NCBI GenBank assembly: GCA_002780065.1
Contig: PEWQ01000118.1
Span: 1 to 7,536, forward strand
Length of the DNA: 7,536 nucleotides
DNA from: Candidatus Hydrogenedentes bacterium CG07_land_8_20_14_0_80_42_17
GTDB lineage: Bacteria > UBA8481
Direction of reading: 5' to 3'
Within the stretch, counting starts at the first letter, position 1. Each line of letters begins with the position of its first letter. Both the position numbers and the translations under genes were made by a program. The notes beneath the pieces are model-generated. The model was given only the letters and a program-made list of their open reading frames with translations. It did not search any database and was not told the origin of the DNA. Shown here in pieces: positions 5,855 to 7,536 of the stretch.

Positions 5855-7308
5855 CGGACAGGTTTCTCCCACGCAGATTTAATTGCCCTCTCTGTCGTAT
5901 TTTTTCTATCACTTAAACGCATAGCCTCTTCGAACCTGTTTTGAGCCTCGAAATTCTGTCCCAGAGCCAGATGCGTCAAACCTGCATTCAGATAATATGA
6001 AGACGTTCTATGAAGCTGAGCAGGAGGTCTATTAAGATATTGAATAGCCATCTGATAATTTCTCGATCTCAATCCTGCAGTGCCAAGATTATATCTGTAA
6101 ACGCCATCGAGCGGATCTATTTTCACAGCATTCTTGAAATATTCTATCGCCTCTTCGTATTTGCCGAGCCGATAATAACAATCGCCTATCGCACAGATAA
6201 CTTCCGGTTTGGACAGCATTTCTTCAGGCAATTTAATTAGAATTGAAAGCCTTGAGTTTGCCATCTGCCGGTCTCTTTCATTCAAATCCTGTAAAAGAAG
6301 TTCTTTAATTTTTTCTTGAGCAAACTTTGCAAGCCTGTCTTCAGGATATACTCTTATTAAATAATCGTAATACTTGATTGCAAGATACCTTTCTCCATTC
6401 ATTCTATATTTTTCTGCAGTTCGGAATAACGTACCTTTATGAGTAGGATCCGCCAATCCTAACCAATAAGCAGTTCCAAGAGCAGTCAAAACCAAAATAG
6501 CTATAGAAATTAATAAACGTTTAATGAACCTTTTTCTTCTTGTTGAAGGAAGTTCGTCCTCATCAAGGTATATTTTTTGTTCATCAGAAATTTTTTCTTC
6601 TTGAACCGATTCTTGATCTTTCGATTTCAAAAATTCCGCTCTGCCGTATGACTGTTCATTTTGAAACTGCGATTGATCTGTGGAACCTGCCGGGATGAAT
6701 GTCGAATAATTTTCGCGAATCTTCTCTCCAATCCATTTGAAATTTTCGTCAAGCTCTTCCGAATAAAACTGCATCCATCTCCCCAGAGGCGGATACCATA
6801 TTAAATCGTTCGGTGTTATGCCGTGAGCATTAATCGCAATATCAACCTCGTTCGAAGTCAAAGGTCCGTATACTTTCTGTTCGGAAGTTAAAAAGATATA
6901 CCACTCTCGATAAGGTTTATCCGGTTTGAAATAATCTGCTTCGCGCCAAGCTATGAAATGCCTTAAGAAATCAATATCCTCAGGCGTAATTTCGAGAAAC
7001 TTCATTGCAAGAAAATAGCGAAAACCCGGGACCCACGATGGTGTTGCGTGTAGAAGTTCACCTTTAATTTTTTTGAAAGGGCGGTCCTTAGGCAGATCCA
7101 AAATCGCTTCTAAAATGAGTCCTCTAGGCGACAGAGGAAGCTCACCCGTCACAAGATTGCATCTGCCTGCCAAACCGTTTTCGTTTAGACCGGTTGAATG
7201 GCCTTCGAGCTTAATATTTCTTGGACCGAAAAGTCGAAAGCCAACAGACAGCGTCACAAGTCTCAATGCCCTTTGCTGAATAAAACCTTCATTATCGCTC
7301 GAATTCAA
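5851..7308 (-). CDS. PilZ-like / GYF_2 / transmembrane / TPR protein
   Basis: A 485-residue protein. Residues ~9-125 resemble a PilZ domain: 'QQRALRLVTLSVGFRLFG', then 'GLNENGLAG' where PilZ has [D/N]xSxxG. Both c-di-GMP motifs are degenerate (RxxxR reads Gln12-x-x-x-Arg16; DxSxxG reads Gly40-x-Asn42-x-x-Gly45), so ligand binding is doubtful. Residues ~136-187 fit a GYF_2 domain (WYIFL...YGPLT...DLIWYPPLGRWMQF), a fold that usually binds peptide or protein partners. An acidic linker and an RRKRFIKR stop lead into one membrane segment (~263-284). By the positive-inside rule the PilZ/GYF half is cytoplasmic and the rest periplasmic. Residues ~290-335 look like a TPR-type helical pair; ~366-465 contain three or so TPRs, including 'CAIGDCYYRLGKYEEAIEYF'. 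The start is TTG at 7308 with AGGGTG five bases ahead and an in-frame stop upstream. It may scaffold the export machine. Confidence 0.83.
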   Translation of the reverse strand: MNSSDNEGFIQQRALRLVTLSVGFRLFGPRNIKLEGHSTGLNENGLAGRCNLVTGELPLSPRGLILEAILDLPKDRPFKKIKGELLHATPSWVPGFRYFLAMKFLEITPEDIDFLRHFIAWREADYFKPDKPYREWYIFLTSEQKVYGPLTSNEVDIAINAHGITPNDLIWYPPLGRWMQFYSEELDENFKWIGEKIRENYSTFIPAGSTDQSQFQNEQSYGRAEFLKSKDQESVQEEKISDEQKIYLDEDELPSTRRKRFIKRLLISIAILVLTALGTAYWLGLADPTHKGTLFRTAEKYRMNGERYLAIKYYDYLIRVYPEDRLAKFAQEKIKELLLQDLNERDRQMANSRLSILIKLPEEMLSKPEVICAIGDCYYRLGKYEEAIEYFKNAVKIDPLDGVYRYNLGTAGLRSRNYQMAIQYLNRPPAQLHRTSSYYLNAGLTHLALGQNFEAQNRFEEAMRLSDRKNTTERAIKSAWEKPVR

Positions 7309-7328
7309 GTTAACACCCTGTTAAAAAG

Positions 7329-7355
7329 AAAATACTTCTTATCGAAAAAAGTCAA
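7329..7355 (-). promoter_or_regulatory. Candidate sigma70-type promoter for the operon
   Basis: On the minus strand TTGACT (7350-7355) is followed after 15 bases by TATTTT (7329-7334). The -35 is a good match, the -10 matches four of six, and the spacer is short. A start of transcription near 7322 would leave a leader of only about 14 bases, holding just the AGGGTG ribosome site. AT-rich DNA produces such matches by chance, so this is weak. Confidence 0.28.
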
Positions 7356-7437
7356 TATTATTAAGTCTGAAGTTTCTTGAAAAAATATTGAAGGAAGGCA
7401 CACGCCCTCGTGCGTGCACAACAAGTTCGCAGCGTTT

Positions 7438-7509
7438 GCACAGGCGAGAAGTCCATTGGCGCGAGGCGTCCATTGACGCGAAGCATCCATTGATGCGAAG
7501 CGCCTGTGC
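7438..7509. repeat. 9-bp inverted repeat enclosing the tandem array
   Basis: GCACAGGCG at 7438-7446 and its exact complement CGCCTGTGC at 7501-7509 bracket the three 17-bp repeats; the right arm overlaps the last base of copy three. The whole could form a cruciform or, if transcribed, a long-loop hairpin, or mark the ends of a small repeated intergenic element. No transposase or target-site duplication is apparent. Confidence 0.7.
7451..7501. repeat. Three tandem copies of a 17-bp repeat
   Basis: Copies at 7451-7467 (GTCCATTGGCGCGAGGC), 7468-7484 (GTCCATTGACGCGAAGC) and 7485-7501 (ATCCATTGATGCGAAGC) differ at one to four positions. The unit length is not a multiple of three, which argues against a coding role. 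A degenerate partial copy (TCCATGACGAG) may follow at 7511-7521. The array is visibly more GC-rich than the surrounding intergenic DNA. Confidence 0.85.
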
Positions 7510-7536
7510 CTCCATGACGAGTTATAATATTTGAAA

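Noticed and set aside
5855-5872. Alternative GTG start of the lipoprotein gene at 5872
   Set aside because: It would add Met-Gly-Glu-Thr-Cys-Pro ahead of a good signal peptide; the ATG at 5854 gives a standard lipoprotein N-terminus and an ATGA overlap.
7398-7417. Imperfect hairpin around GCACACG/CGTGC upstream of the operon
   Set aside because: Only four contiguous pairs before a mismatch and no T-run; too weak to call a terminator or riboswitch.
7305-7490. Minus-strand 61-codon frame ending in TTGA overlap with the PilZ-like/TPR gene
   Set aside because: It runs through the tandem 17-bp repeats, has no recognisable domain, and its overlap with the TTG start is probably chance.

Overview
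The window is one minus-strand gene cluster for export of a cell-surface polysaccharide (capsule or exopolysaccharide). Transcription runs from the right end of the window toward position 1 and continues off the left end. A lipoprotein signal, a Wza-type export protein and a Wzc-type two-membrane-segment protein point to a diderm (Gram-negative) bacterium. The DNA looks moderately AT-rich and start codons include TTG. Fusion of a GYF_2 domain and a PilZ-like domain to TPRs suggests an environmental, less-studied lineage, but I cannot name a phylum from the sequence alone.

Layout in transcription order. (1) 7309-7536 is non-coding. It holds three tandem 17-bp repeats enclosed by a 9-bp inverted repeat, then a weak promoter candidate. 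(2) 5851-7308 encodes a membrane protein with an N-terminal PilZ-like domain, a GYF_2 domain, one membrane segment and C-terminal TPRs. (3) 5090-5854 encodes a lipoprotein with a jelly-roll carbohydrate-binding-like domain, overlapping the previous gene by ATGA. (4) 4720-5039 is a scar: the first ~45 residues of a response-regulator receiver domain run, out of frame, into the last ~60 residues of a processive family-2 glycosyltransferase. Both genes have lost their other parts. (5) 3094-4653 encodes a Wza-like SLBB export protein. (6) 959-3094 encodes a Wzc-like chain-length determinant / BY-kinase-fold protein. (7) 453-962 encodes a membrane-anchored FecR-domain protein. (8) 1-456 is the beginning of an unrecognised secreted protein, cut by the window edge.

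Genes 5 to 8 are stitched together by stop/start overlaps (TGATG, TTGA, ATGA), so they are probably translated as a coupled unit. The likely shared job is polymer length control and export through the periplasm and outer membrane (SLBB protein plus Wzc-like protein). The FecR protein, the lipoprotein and the PilZ/GYF/TPR protein would be accessory or regulatory parts. No intact glycosyltransferase, flippase or polymerase is visible here.

The main points of interest are: the receiver/glycosyltransferase deletion scar; the replacement of both Walker A' aspartates in the Wzc-like protein (DxD becomes Ser-Ala-Asn) although Walker A, Walker B and the C-terminal tyrosine cluster are kept; the PilZ-like/GYF_2/TPR architecture with degenerate c-di-GMP motifs; and the repeat element ahead of the operon.
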